Below are positions 52,637 through 61,886 of a DNA stretch of 64,000 nt, one piece after another. Numbering within the stretch: the stretch's first letter is position 1; each line of letters opens with the position of its first letter. The notes below the pieces were generated by a model that saw nothing but the letters and a program-made list of their open reading frames with translations, ran no database searches and was not told the origin of the DNA. Both the position numbers and the translations under genes were made by a program. This DNA comes from Bacillota bacterium (GTDB lineage Bacteria > Bacillota > Clostridia > Acetivibrionales > DSM-1351): NCBI GenBank assembly GCA_023439045.1, contig JAEXOY010000042.1, positions 1 through 64,000 of the forward strand, written 5' to 3'.

Positions 52637-55459
52637 TTACACGCCTCTATTGAAGTGCCCCTTTGTAGTGCCACGTGCCCTAATTTCTTCAATGATATCT
52701 GTATCCGCCTGCTCTTTATTAATTAATTGTCGGTGCACATTAATTATATTGTATATTTCTTCTGCACTTTCATCAACAAAGCTAAGCCGTAGATAATCTA
52801 TATTTCCCTTAGCCAGCTTACTTATAGCCTCTGGAGCAAACAATGTATTTGCATTGTAGATGGTACTTCTGCAATCAATAGGATCCCCCGTTACCGGGAA
52901 ACGTGCCCCCATACGGTCCTTCAGGTGATATGTGCCCCCTCTGCATATTGCGTTGCAGCCTTCCGGCGACCTGCCGGCACATACGCTTCCAATGGGGCAG
53001 TACTCACTGGTCATGACAGGAAGCTTTCCATATACCCCTGCCTCAACCAAAAAGCCGTCAGGTATATCGAGCTGCTCTATGTTCCGAAGATTGAGCTCAT
53101 ATGAGAGCATAGCACCCGATAACCCCAGTTTCTTTAACTGTTCTAGAGTTCTGCCGTTTAGCACGTTTAGAGAATAATCCCCAAATACTTTTGTGCTTTC
53201 CACAGTTTGATATTGCTTAAGTATATTTATAGTGGACATACTTCCACACAAAAATCCGTCTATTATTGGCTCTATCTTTACTATATTATTCTTAACCAGT
53301 TCATTCCATTTTCCCCTAGTGATAGCTGGAATAGCTGAATATATTTCTTTTCCCATGGATCTAGCTTCTTCAATGTCCTTTTGCCTGTCCTTTGATAAAA
53401 GCTGATTAAACGGAATATACAGCCTGTCTACATCAAGTTTTGATAGTTCAACACCCCTTGATTCGCTATAAAATATAGCTGAAAGCAATGGCTTTGCTTG
53501 CTTTATTGGTTGAGCCGATAGCAAGGGCTTAGCTTGCTTTATTGGTTGAGCCGATAGCAAGGGCTTAGCTTGCAAAAAAGGTTCCGCTGATACCACTTGC
53601 TTATTGGTGTCGGCAATGCTTCTGGTAATGCACTCTGTGTTATTTATTCTGTCGGCTTTTATATAACCGCTTTGGACCTGTCTTTTGTAGCTGCTTACGA
53701 TTAATTCCTCCAACTCTTGTGCTGCTAGCCTTCTTATATTGTTGAGCTCACTTATTGGAAGTACCAAGCCATCATCTATATTTATTCTAAGGTTTTCCAC
53801 AAAAAAAGGAGTAGAACCCATTTTACATAGCTGTTCTCTGATTCTCTGCTCGGAAAGTGGTTTGTTCTGTGCTATTTCCGCAACTACCTCACCGTATTTA
53901 AGCACCTCATTTCCCCGGTGATCCCTCAAAATGAGTCGAGGTAACTCTCCCTTTTGCATATAGAATTCACCGCAGATAGGTAGTTTTCTTGATGCCTCGG
54001 ACGTGTAACTTCTGTTTGCCTGCTCATTTAGTGCCTTATCGGTAGTCTTGTATATCTTGCTGCCACTCCTGATTTTACCACGGATTATTTCTACGGTAAC
54101 AGTATCTCCAGCTTGTGCATTTCTCACAAGCTGCTTGTCCTTAATAATTTTTGTGACAATACCACCCGGACTTTCAGCACCAATACTATTTGTCCATACC
54201 TCTATTCCATCCCCCATGTTCAAACTACTATCGAGCTTTATTCTAAGAGAACCGGTTTTTTCATTGTGAGCAGCGACAACACCCAAATACGTTCCCCAGT
54301 TTTTAGGTTTCTTGTATGTCATCATATCGGGTCCTGTTTTTTTATTGAGATACCCTTTAGAAAATCCCCCTCTGTTGAAGCTTTGCATCAGCTCATGCAT
54401 ATCCTGTTCGGAGATATGAGCTCTTGCTGAACGTGCGTCTGCCCTTGTTTCTGCACTTGTATCTGCATTTGTTTGCGCACTTGTTTGCGCACTTGTCCCT
54501 GTGCTTTTATCTGCACTTGTATCTGAGCTTGTATCTGCGCTTGTTTCAGCACTTGTATCTGCACTTGCTTGTTCACTATTTAGTGCATTTGTTTGTGCAC
54601 TTGTATCTGCATTTGCTTGTTCACTATTTAGTGCATTTGCTTGTGCATCTGAATTAATGTTCCTAATAACCTCATCAAGATACTTTCTATACTTTGATAC
54701 AACCATAGCTACATATTCAGGGCTTTTCATTCTGCCTTCTATCTTAAAGGAATGAACTCCTGCTTTTACCAACCTGTCCAGATCCTCTATATAGCTAATG
54801 TCCTTCGGACTAAGCAAATACCCTTCTCCTACGGCATTTCCTTCTCGCAGCATAGTATAGGGCAATCGACAGGGCTGGGCACACTTACCCCTGTTGCCAC
54901 TTCTGCCCCCTATAATACTGCTCATAAGACATTGACCTGAGTAACTGATACAAAGTGCCCCGTGCACAAAGGCCTCAATCTCGAGTTTTGTGTTCTTGCA
55001 TATATATTCTATTTCACTGAGACTTAGTTCTCTCGCGAGCACCACCCTTGAGAACCCAAGCTGTTCTAACTCCTTTACCCCTTCAAGACTATAAGTAGTC
55101 ATTTGAGTACTAGCATGGAGGTGAACCTCGGGCAATTGCTCTCTTATTGCTGCTGCAAAGCCCAAGTCCTGCACTATTATTGCATCTATACCAAGACTAT
55201 ACGCTACCTTTGCAAACTCAATAGCCTGTTCAAGCTCAGAGTCAAGTACCAGTGTATTCATAGTTAAATAAACAGCTACACCTCTTAAGTGTGCATAATC
55301 TATAGCTTTTTCTAACTCTTGTTCATCAAAATTTCCGGCAGACTGTCTTGCATTTAGCTGTTTCCCACCTAAATAAACAGCGTTAGCACCATTTTCAACT
55401 GCAGCTAGAAAAGCCTCATAGCTTCCCGCCGGTGCAAGCAGTTCAATTTGTCTATGCAT
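52637..55459 (-). CDS. Peptidase U32 family protein (RlhA-like) with in-frame repeat expansions
   Basis: 940 residues. Relatives include RlhA, which hydroxylates 23S rRNA, and TrhP, which modifies tRNA. The N-terminal TIM-like core has ELLAPAGSYEAFLAAVENGA, HASTQM, and the Cys cluster GQCLMSSIIGGRSGNRGKC with QPC. A DUF3656 segment and a second U32-like part follow (EYCPIGSVCAG, C-rich). Two low-complexity insertions interrupt it: a Thr/Ser/Ala/Asp-rich stretch at about 268-345 and a QAKPLLSAQPIK tandem near 625-658. Both look like recent DNA repeat growth. Confidence 0.9.
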   Translation of the reverse strand: MHRQIELLAPAGSYEAFLAAVENGANAVYLGGKQLNARQSAGNFDEQELEKAIDYAHLRGVAVYLTMNTLVLDSELEQAIEFAKVAYSLGIDAIIVQDLGFAAAIREQLPEVHLHASTQMTTYSLEGVKELEQLGFSRVVLARELSLSEIEYICKNTKLEIEAFVHGALCISYSGQCLMSSIIGGRSGNRGKCAQPCRLPYTMLREGNAVGEGYLLSPKDISYIEDLDRLVKAGVHSFKIEGRMKSPEYVAMVVSKYRKYLDEVIRNINSDAQANALNSEQANADTSAQTNALNSEQASADTSAETSADTSSDTSADKSTGTSAQTSAQTNADTSAETRADARSARAHISEQDMHELMQSFNRGGFSKGYLNKKTGPDMMTYKKPKNWGTYLGVVAAHNEKTGSLRIKLDSSLNMGDGIEVWTNSIGAESPGGIVTKIIKDKQLVRNAQAGDTVTVEIIRGKIRSGSKIYKTTDKALNEQANRSYTSEASRKLPICGEFYMQKGELPRLILRDHRGNEVLKYGEVVAEIAQNKPLSEQRIREQLCKMGSTPFFVENLRINIDDGLVLPISELNNIRRLAAQELEELIVSSYKRQVQSGYIKADRINNTECITRSIADTNKQVVSAEPFLQAKPLLSAQPIKQAKPLLSAQPIKQAKPLLSAIFYSESRGVELSKLDVDRLYIPFNQLLSKDRQKDIEEARSMGKEIYSAIPAITRGKWNELVKNNIVKIEPIIDGFLCGSMSTINILKQYQTVESTKVFGDYSLNVLNGRTLEQLKKLGLSGAMLSYELNLRNIEQLDIPDGFLVEAGVYGKLPVMTSEYCPIGSVCAGRSPEGCNAICRGGTYHLKDRMGARFPVTGDPIDCRSTIYNANTLFAPEAISKLAKGNIDYLRLSFVDESAEEIYNIINVHRQLINKEQADTDIIEEIRARGTTKGHFNRGV
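53485..53585. repeat. In-frame tandem repeat of about 45 bp in the U32 gene
   Basis: The DNA unit containing GCAAGGGCTTAGCTTGCTTT recurs two to three times and encodes QAKPLLSAQPIK repeats, in frame. Confidence 0.85.
54425..54658. repeat. In-frame low-complexity expansion in the U32 gene
   Basis: Short units of GCACTTGTATCTGC type, 12-24 bp, are repeated with variation over about 230 bp and encode a Thr/Ser/Ala/Asp/Asn-rich linker of about 78 residues inside the otherwise conserved enzyme. Confidence 0.85.
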
Positions 55460-55607
55460 TTTCTATATCCCTTCAAACAATTCAATTTGTTAATGCATTT
55501 CTTCAACACTTCCATTTTTTTATGCGTTATCTCGCTTTAAACATTTCCATATGTTGATACATTATTCACGAATCAAGCACTTCCATTTGTTGATGCATTT
55601 ACTTCAA
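55444..55607. repeat. Array of about 33-38 bp units derived from the U32 gene start
   Basis: Read on the minus strand, the U32 start region (ATGCATAGACAAATTGAAC) is echoed by about four upstream degenerate copies, such as ATGCATTAACAAATTGAAT and ATGCATCAACAAATGGAAG. The outermost copy supplies the last codons of the phosphatase-superfamily gene (55573-56466). Confidence 0.8.
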
Positions 55608-56466
55608 ATAATTTCAGTACATAAGGCATTACATCAGTAAGACTATTAATTCTCATATCTATGGTATTTGCCTTTTTGCCAAGTATTATTACAGGCACTT
55701 TATTCATTGAGTGCGTATTAACGGATAAGTCCTCAATATTGCCATGGTCACTTGTAAGTATTAAAACGTCCTCTTCAAAATTCATTTTATTAATAAGTGT
55801 CTCCAAAAAGCCGTCCAAGGTCTCAATAATCTTAACTGCTTCCTGCATTTCTGCTTTATGGCCTGCTATATCAGTAACAAAATGCTCAAACAGCGTTAAA
55901 TCATATTTTCTACTAAGCGCATAAAGGTTTTCTGCAGCCTTTTGAGGAGAAATGGTCTTTATATCATACCCACTCTCCATAAGCTTTTGACCAGTTATGT
56001 CATGGTATACGCCCTCACCTGTATGAAAATTCCTGGAGTTTCTAAAAGGAACTGCTGCCGCCATACACATAACTGAGGTTACAGAAGGCCGATTTTTACG
56101 ATCCTTAACGTCAAGTATTTTTTCTATATATTCATCTCTATAAATATTAGAACTAGCCACCGACAAGCCCATATCCTTGAGACTCATAAACAAATTGTTT
56201 TTGTATAAAAGCTTCTTTAGAGTGACTGTAGGCTGTCCACTCATATGCCTGTTGAGAACCTTTGGTGCGTTAACTCCAGTAAATAGTGCTGTTTGCCCCG
56301 TCGCACTTTGTGGCAGGCCTGGAATTCCGAGAGTTGCGTCAGCTTGAAAAGCAGCATTCTCTACTAGACTTCTAAGTACACTTGTTTTTGCAGCATATAG
56401 AGGGTTAATACTTTTATCCTCAGCTCCTATTCCAAATCCATCTACAAATATAAATATAACCTTCAA
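55573..56466 (-). CDS. Alkaline phosphatase superfamily metalloenzyme
   Basis: 297-residue protein of the phosphopentomutase/phosphoglycerate mutase-type metalloenzyme group. Metal-site segments are FVDGFGIG at the N-terminus, QSATGQTALFTG (nucleophile Ser or Thr), TDIAGH and TSDHGN. It is shorter than known phosphopentomutases, so the substrate is unknown. TTG start after AAGGAGG. The last eight residues (NASTNGSA) come from a tandem array that has grown into the gene's 3' end. Confidence 0.85.
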   Translation of the reverse strand: MKVIFIFVDGFGIGAEDKSINPLYAAKTSVLRSLVENAAFQADATLGIPGLPQSATGQTALFTGVNAPKVLNRHMSGQPTVTLKKLLYKNNLFMSLKDMGLSVASSNIYRDEYIEKILDVKDRKNRPSVTSVMCMAAAVPFRNSRNFHTGEGVYHDITGQKLMESGYDIKTISPQKAAENLYALSRKYDLTLFEHFVTDIAGHKAEMQEAVKIIETLDGFLETLINKMNFEEDVLILTSDHGNIEDLSVNTHSMNKVPVIILGKKANTIDMRINSLTDVMPYVLKLFEVNASTNGSA

Positions 56467-56490
56467 GCTATCAGCTCCCTCCTTAACGTC

Positions 56491-56522
56491 TAAAAAAGCT
56501 AGAGGATTGACCCCTAGCTTTA
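56491..56522 (-). terminator. Terminator after zapA
   Basis: AAAGCTAGAGG/CCCCTAGCTTT stem followed on the minus strand by TTTTTTAGA, between zapA and the phosphatase-superfamily gene. The latter then needs its own promoter or read-through. Confidence 0.8.
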
Positions 56523-56534
56523 AAGAATTTTTAT

Positions 56535-56990
56535 TTACATGTCGTAACCGGCTATTACTTTCTGGTTTATTGCCCTGTGTTCTTTTGAAGAAGTACTGTG
56601 TGAAGTATTCTTACGAACTTCACCAAGTTCTGCTTCTCTCTTTGCCAACTCTAGCTGCAAATTTGTATTCTTTCCAGAAAGCGAAGAATTCTCTTCCTTT
56701 AGCTGTTTACACTCATTCTTTAGCATTAGCAATTCCTGATTAGCAGCCATCAGCTCTTGCTTTAATTTGTATTCACTCTCTCTGGTCTTAAAGAAATCAT
56801 CAGCTACATTAAGTGCTGAAAGTACTGCAGCCAGCGAGGTACTAAGAGTACTATTCCTAATCATTATTTCATTCATTTTCTTGTCAATATACAAGCCAAC
56901 CTTCTGTATATATTCATCTGACTCTACACCAACTAATGTGTATTCTTTGCCAGCAATTTTGACCGTAACCTTATTTCTATTTGAAGTCAA
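56535..56990 (-). CDS. zapA: Cell division protein ZapA
   Basis: Binds and bundles FtsZ at the division site. Start is taken as TTG 56990 because AAAGGAG is nine bases upstream; an earlier TTG (56999) abuts the site. 151 residues. ZapA globular part: VTVKIAGKEYTLVGVESDEYIQ, then IDKKMNEI; then a long coiled coil (LKQELMAANQELLMLKNECK) and a Ser-rich tail. The length is at the long end for ZapA, as in other Clostridia. The U32 peptidase lies two genes downstream on the same strand. Confidence 0.92.
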   Translation of the reverse strand: MTSNRNKVTVKIAGKEYTLVGVESDEYIQKVGLYIDKKMNEIMIRNSTLSTSLAAVLSALNVADDFFKTRESEYKLKQELMAANQELLMLKNECKQLKEENSSLSGKNTNLQLELAKREAELGEVRKNTSHSTSSKEHRAINQKVIAGYDM

Positions 56991-57229
56991 TATAATCAAC
57001 TCCTTTATCTTATGTATTTTATTTAATTATACTACACATTACATATTTCGGCAAATATATTATTATTTATTAAATACATTTCTGTCTTTTTATTGATTTT
57101 TGAGGAAAACTAATTCTTTTTGTTTTACTTCTAGTTTTTATAATACATGCATATATTTTAATGTTACGGTGCTATTTTTTAAGTACATTTACCTGCAAGA
57201 AAAAAGCAGAAAGCGAGGAATGATATTTA

Positions 57230-58960
57230 ATGACTACCGTTTACCAAAGGCTTTTTTATATTTTCAAGAATATGGATAGTAGCTACGGCTACTCTTCCAG
57301 CCCTTCTGGCTACTTAAGGGTCGAAATTAATGGTTGTACTATTAAACTGCAGGCAGTAGTACAAAACTTATGCTATGAAAAAGAGGAGTTAAGTTATTCT
57401 CTATATGCCGTTTCCTGCTCTGGCAACCATCATCAGCAAGCCAAGCTCTGTGAGCTTCCACTATCTAAGGGTAAGGCAGATCTCAGACAGGATATTACAG
57501 AAGTTCTTGAAAAGTGTAAGCTTAACTTTTCAGACATAGATGTTTTGGCTGTTATCTCAGTTTCCACGTCAAAATTCAAGAAGAAAACCATGTGCCCTTT
57601 AGTGGCATATCCCAAAGGAGAAGTGGAATGGAGATCCAAGTTTGAAAGAATTCTTGAGAATGGGGGTACTGAGGAATTTTTTGAAGTCCAAAATCAGGAT
57701 AATGCATTGGCTGAAAATGTGTCAGATATATTATCTCAAGATAGCTCAGAAGCATTTGCTGAAAATGAGTCAGATTTATTAAATCAAGATAGCTCAGAAG
57801 CATTTGCTGAAAGTGAGTCAGACATATTATCACGAGATAGTTTAGAAGCATTTGCTGAAAATGAGTCAGATTTATTAAATCAAGATAACTCAGAAGCATT
57901 TGCTGAAAATGAATCAGGCATATTATCTCAAGATAGCTCAGAAGCATTTGCTGAAAATGAGTCAGAGATATTATCTCAAGATAGCTTAGAAGCCTTTGCT
58001 GAAAATGTATCTCAGATATTTCGCGAAAGTGAGATTGCCGAAGACACTTTTGCCTCCCAATCAGATATAACAGTATCAGCTAGTTCCAGCATTATTAATG
58101 AGCCTAATGCTGCAAATATGGAAACCATTAGCGACTGCGACGATGCTACTGCGTGCGAATATGAAGCAAAACTCGTAGAGCGCGCTCTAAAGCATGCTGA
58201 CGAAATAGGAGTTGATGTAGCCTCAGATGACAACACTCCTATAATGACCCCTTCACATAAGTCAATCGCACATCTGGTGGAAGAAAAGCTTCACGAAATA
58301 GAAAATGACTTGGAGCAAAATAATAAAAAAAAAATTCAATCTAGCAGTGAAAAAATAGCGCCGCAACAAAGTAATGATATAGATGCTGCCTTTGCTATGA
58401 AGGATGTCTGGACTAAGATTCAGCAAGAGCTTTGGGTAAAGGAAAGAGAAGCTGAAAAAGAGGTCACGTTTGATGAGGATATTCTACAAACAGTGGAAAG
58501 AAACTATCAGGAATTATCTTCTTTTGGATTATCTATGGATGTAAAAACAGGGGAGATCAACCTAGACTCCTTAAAAGAAGATTTGAACAGATGTTTTGAG
58601 AGTTATAACCCTTTCAAGGGACGAATTAAGGGTATCCATTGGTGGAAAATAAACAGCCCAGGTTATCTGAATAATCTCCTTTTTAAGAATAGTATAAAGA
58701 CTTATCTGTTATTTAACCCCAAAGTATTGCTTGCAAACTTTAAATACAGACATGTTTTATTTGGTATGCAAATGGATAAAGGAATTAATAGATTTCAATT
58801 AATTTGCGGTGTTCCAGGGGTTTATAACATTGACGACAATCCCTTTAGTACTACTGGCACATGGATACAGCTTGATGGTATTAAACCAAAGTATGGAGCC
58901 TTTGGTTACTGGTTAGTTTTAATTGATGCAAGATCAGGAAAAATCCATAAGCTAAAATAA
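57230..58960 (+). CDS. Conserved clostridial protein with 16-aa repeat region, function unknown
   Basis: 576 residues in three parts. Residues 1-145: a conserved N-terminal domain (GYLRVEINGCTIKLQAVVQ) that I cannot name. Residues about 161-264: six acidic repeats of 16 residues (AENESDLLNQDSSEAF with variants ILSQ/LLNQ alternating), surely disordered. Residues about 400-576: a conserved C-terminal domain (KINSPGYLNNLLFKNSI, RFQLICGVPGVYNIDDNPF). No signal peptide. A likely role is structural or scaffolding, possibly in sporulation, but nothing in the sequence proves it. It starts a plus-strand unit. Confidence 0.82.
   Translation: MTTVYQRLFYIFKNMDSSYGYSSSPSGYLRVEINGCTIKLQAVVQNLCYEKEELSYSLYAVSCSGNHHQQAKLCELPLSKGKADLRQDITEVLEKCKLNFSDIDVLAVISVSTSKFKKKTMCPLVAYPKGEVEWRSKFERILENGGTEEFFEVQNQDNALAENVSDILSQDSSEAFAENESDLLNQDSSEAFAESESDILSRDSLEAFAENESDLLNQDNSEAFAENESGILSQDSSEAFAENESEILSQDSLEAFAENVSQIFRESEIAEDTFASQSDITVSASSSIINEPNAANMETISDCDDATACEYEAKLVERALKHADEIGVDVASDDNTPIMTPSHKSIAHLVEEKLHEIENDLEQNNKKKIQSSSEKIAPQQSNDIDAAFAMKDVWTKIQQELWVKEREAEKEVTFDEDILQTVERNYQELSSFGLSMDVKTGEINLDSLKEDLNRCFESYNPFKGRIKGIHWWKINSPGYLNNLLFKNSIKTYLLFNPKVLLANFKYRHVLFGMQMDKGINRFQLICGVPGVYNIDDNPFSTTGTWIQLDGIKPKYGAFGYWLVLIDARSGKIHKLK
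57710..58021. repeat. 48-bp in-frame tandem repeat
   Basis: Six and a half 48-bp units encode the 16-residue repeats of the 576-aa protein. Alternating unit types suggest a 96-bp higher-order duplication. Confidence 0.9.
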
Positions 58961-59057
58961 TAATTATTTATCTCTGTTAATTTCATCCTAAAAGTGGTAT
59001 ATTTATATTAATTCGAACTTTTTATAATAATTATACTTGAAAGGATGGATAAAAGAG

Positions 59058-59459
59058 ATGGCGATACAATGGAGAGAAAGTCTGGCAATTGGAATTAAAG
59101 AGATAGACGATGAACACAAGGAGCTCTTTGCAGCAATTGACAAACTATTTACTGCATGTCAGCAAGGAAAGGGAAAGACTGAAGTAGAGAACACTATTAA
59201 ATTTTTAGAAGATTATACCGTTAAGCATTTTACAGCAGAGCAGAAGTTACATGTTAAGCATGATTACCCACACAGAGTTGCACATAGAGAGATTCATGAT
59301 CGCTTTCTTGAGAGATTTAAGGACCTTAAAAAACAGTTTGATGAGGAGGGAGCAAGCATCCTTTTCATTTCAACAATAAACAAGACAGTTGTTGATTGGC
59401 TTATAAACCACATCGGTAGTGCTGATAAGGCATTTGCTGCTCATGTTAATGGTAAGTAG
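59058..59459 (+). CDS. Bacteriohemerythrin
   Basis: 133-residue di-iron oxygen-binding protein. The ATG at 59058 is chosen since MAIQWRESLAIGI is the family's usual N-terminus. Iron ligands are visible in order: DDEHKELF, the KHFTAEQKLH pair, HREIHDRF and NHIGSADK. In anaerobes such proteins may sense or scavenge oxygen. Single gene after the 576-aa protein, with a terminator 40 bases downstream shared with ksgA. Confidence 0.95.
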   Translation: MAIQWRESLAIGIKEIDDEHKELFAAIDKLFTACQQGKGKTEVENTIKFLEDYTVKHFTAEQKLHVKHDYPHRVAHREIHDRFLERFKDLKKQFDEEGASILFISTINKTVVDWLINHIGSADKAFAAHVNGK

Positions 59460-59498
59460 ATTTGATATACTATAATACATAATAGATTTAAGATAAAT

Positions 59499-59550
59499 TA
59501 AAAGCTGGTTTTAGCTTATGATGATATATCATACTAAACCAGCTTTTGTT
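59499..59550. terminator. Bidirectional terminator
   Basis: AAAGCTGGTTT (59501-59511) pairs with AAACCAGCTTT (59536-59546), with further pairing inside. It lies between the convergent bacteriohemerythrin and ksgA genes. Confidence 0.85.
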
Positions 59551-59592
59551 GTTAATGAATTATGCGGGCCTAATGGTTAGTTTTTTGATTTT

Positions 59593-60456
59593 TTACTCCA
59601 CAGAGCTTATTTTATTAGAAAGCTGTGCAAACTGCTCAGGTGACAAGGTTTCTCCTCTTATATTTTCATTATGGCCTAACTCGCAGAGTATGGACTTAAT
59701 CTGTTCCTTGTCCAATCTCAAATACCCTGCGTTCGCCAAGCCATTCACCAGAGTTTTTCTGCGCTGCCCAAAAGATGCTTTTACCAGCTTAAAGTACAGA
59801 TTGCTGTCGGTAACTTCAAATGGAGGATTGTCCAAAATATCAAGTCTTATAACGGTGGAATGAACCTCCGGCTGTGGTACAAAGCAGTGTGGCGGAACAT
59901 CAAACATAATCCGTGGCTTTGAGTAATACTGTACAGCTACTGACAAAGCACCATAATCCTTGGTACCCGGTCCTGAAACCATTCGGTGCGCAACTTCCTT
60001 TTGCACCATAAACACCATTCTATCAATACCCTCTATTTGCTCCAAAAACATCATTATAATGGGAGTTGTAATATAATACGGTAAATTAGCAACAACGCTC
60101 ACCTTGGTTGCTCCATATGCCCTTTTTTGGTCATCTATAATTTGCTTAACATTTACCTTCATTACATCTTCGTTTATTATAGTAATATTATTATATATAC
60201 TAAGGTTATCGGTGAGTGCAGGTATTAAGTGCTTATCTATTTCTATTGCAACAACCCCGCATGCCTTCTCTGCAAGCTCCCGAGTCATACTGCCGATTCC
60301 TGGTCCTATTTCTATAGCAAGAGTTTCCTTATCCACCTCTGCTGAGTCCACAATGCTAGATACAACACTGTCGTCAATAAGAAAATTTTGCCCCAATGAT
60401 TTAGTAAGTCTCAAACCATGCTTTTTTATAACATCATAAGTATTATTCTTTATCAT
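59593..60456 (-). CDS. rsmA: 16S rRNA dimethyladenosine transferase (RsmA/KsgA)
   Basis: Methylates two adjacent adenosines in helix 45 of 16S rRNA during 30S maturation. 287 residues. SAM motif EIGPGIGSMT, the earlier LGQNFLID, and catalytic motif IV NLPYYITTP are intact, followed by the C-terminal head (SFGQRRKTLVNGL). In Bacillus the gene follows rnmV in a metG-tatD-yabE-rnmV-ksgA cluster. Here rnmV is missing between yabE and this gene; only a 191-bp AT-rich gap lies there. Confidence 0.96.
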   Translation of the reverse strand: MIKNNTYDVIKKHGLRLTKSLGQNFLIDDSVVSSIVDSAEVDKETLAIEIGPGIGSMTRELAEKACGVVAIEIDKHLIPALTDNLSIYNNITIINEDVMKVNVKQIIDDQKRAYGATKVSVVANLPYYITTPIIMMFLEQIEGIDRMVFMVQKEVAHRMVSGPGTKDYGALSVAVQYYSKPRIMFDVPPHCFVPQPEVHSTVIRLDILDNPPFEVTDSNLYFKLVKASFGQRRKTLVNGLANAGYLRLDKEQIKSILCELGHNENIRGETLSPEQFAQLSNKISSVE

Positions 60457-60647
60457 TCTCGTAGATTACCTTTCGTTAATGACCGCTCTTTATTTGCAAA
60501 ATTTATTATACCACATAAGAACAGCTTATAATCTATTATTATGTATATTGATTTATTGCAAAAAAAAACTACCACACAACTTTATAAGTGCAGCAGCCCA
60601 AAATAGTCCCTTTAAAACATATTGTTTTCGGCTATATACCAATACAA

Positions 60648-61718
60648 TTAATTTAGTATATAAACCTTTACCTTCTTGACGCCCCAGGTTTTAACTTCAT
60701 TTGAAGTGTCAAGATAAACGTCGATTTTGTTACCCTTGATAGCGCTTCCAATATCAGCAGCAACCGCATATCCATAGTCAGCCGCCTTACCTGGAACCTC
60801 AACGTACACCCTGGTACCGAGTGGTATTACCTTCGGGTCAACCGCGATAACTCCTCTCTTTGCTACCATACCGGTATAAGTAATTCCAAATCCTGGGTCA
60901 CCGGGATTTTTACCAGTATCTTCATAAGAGGCAGTATATGAAGTAGCCTTCATATCCATTACTTTAGAGTACCTTAAAGTATTTCCTCTTGAAGTATTGT
61001 AAGTTAAAACTGTTCCTACTTCTACAATTTTGTCCAAAGGATTTGAAGAAATAACGTCAGCTAACAGCTGCTTGCTTTTCTGTATTCCGTCCTCCAAAAC
61101 AACCTTGTATGTCTTCTCTCTCTTACCTTCTACACCTTCTCTTACGGTCTTTGTAACACCTTTATCCAAACGGTTATTTTCTTTTGTAATGGTTTTGAAA
61201 GGAATAGTTGCAGTTTCCACAACATTATTCTCTTCCACTCTTGTAATCGAAATATTCATATTTGACACAATTTTATCATCTTCTTGTGCCCCGTTAAACT
61301 TATCAAGCTCACTGACAATAATATTGTTGTCAGCTAATACCTGGCTTACAGTATCCTTGAAAGTTTTAACATTGTACTCTTTTCCGTCAACTTTAATGGT
61401 AACAGGTACAGCCCTTTTAATCTCAATGACATTGTCTGATAGCCTAGCAAGTTTTGCGTCAAACGGCATGCTGATGTAATCTTCATTCTCAACCTCGATG
61501 CCTGTTTGCTCAAGTACCTCTCCCACTGTTGCCTTCATTGTCTTTAATGCAATTGTATTTCCATTGTCATTTATCACAACCTGCTTCTTCAATCCATTAA
61601 AGACGAAGATTGAAGCTGTGACGGATATAGCTATGACAACACAAATAATTGCAATATCCAATGGTCTAATTTTAAATCTAGAAAAATACCTTTTAATATT
61701 TTTCGCAATCGGTCTCAA
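60648..61718 (-). CDS. yabE: YabE-type cell wall protein (DUF348, G5 and 3D domains)
   Basis: Membrane-anchored 356-residue cell-wall protein. TTG start after AGGAGG. Hydrophobic N-terminal segment (PLDIAIICVVIAISVTASIF). Two DUF348 repeats (about 50-150), a G5 domain (about 160-235), then a 3D domain with the diagnostic KATSYTASYEDTG, PLGTRVYVEVPG and DIGSAIKGNKIDVYL, holding its three conserved Asp residues. 3D domains are lytic transglycosylase-like (MltA fold). Same order as in Bacillus, between tatD and ksgA. Confidence 0.93.
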   Translation of the reverse strand: MRPIAKNIKRYFSRFKIRPLDIAIICVVIAISVTASIFVFNGLKKQVVINDNGNTIALKTMKATVGEVLEQTGIEVENEDYISMPFDAKLARLSDNVIEIKRAVPVTIKVDGKEYNVKTFKDTVSQVLADNNIIVSELDKFNGAQEDDKIVSNMNISITRVEENNVVETATIPFKTITKENNRLDKGVTKTVREGVEGKREKTYKVVLEDGIQKSKQLLADVISSNPLDKIVEVGTVLTYNTSRGNTLRYSKVMDMKATSYTASYEDTGKNPGDPGFGITYTGMVAKRGVIAVDPKVIPLGTRVYVEVPGKAADYGYAVAADIGSAIKGNKIDVYLDTSNEVKTWGVKKVKVYILN

Positions 61719-61886
61719 AATATCTACCTCCTGTTCAAATATCCAAAGGGACTGTGACTATTTTAAGCTAACAATAAAGTTTTGTCAAATTTCCCACCAA
61801 ATTATAGTATTTTTTACACAACAATAAGCCCCAATTTATACTGTTAGGGCTATTATATTACTGCTTTTAAAATAATATGACTAAGG

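Noticed and set aside
52612..52692. Longer N-terminus for Dut
   Set aside because: The upstream extension overlaps the U32 gene and lacks a ribosome site, while ATG 52611 has GGAGG at ideal spacing and matches family N-termini.
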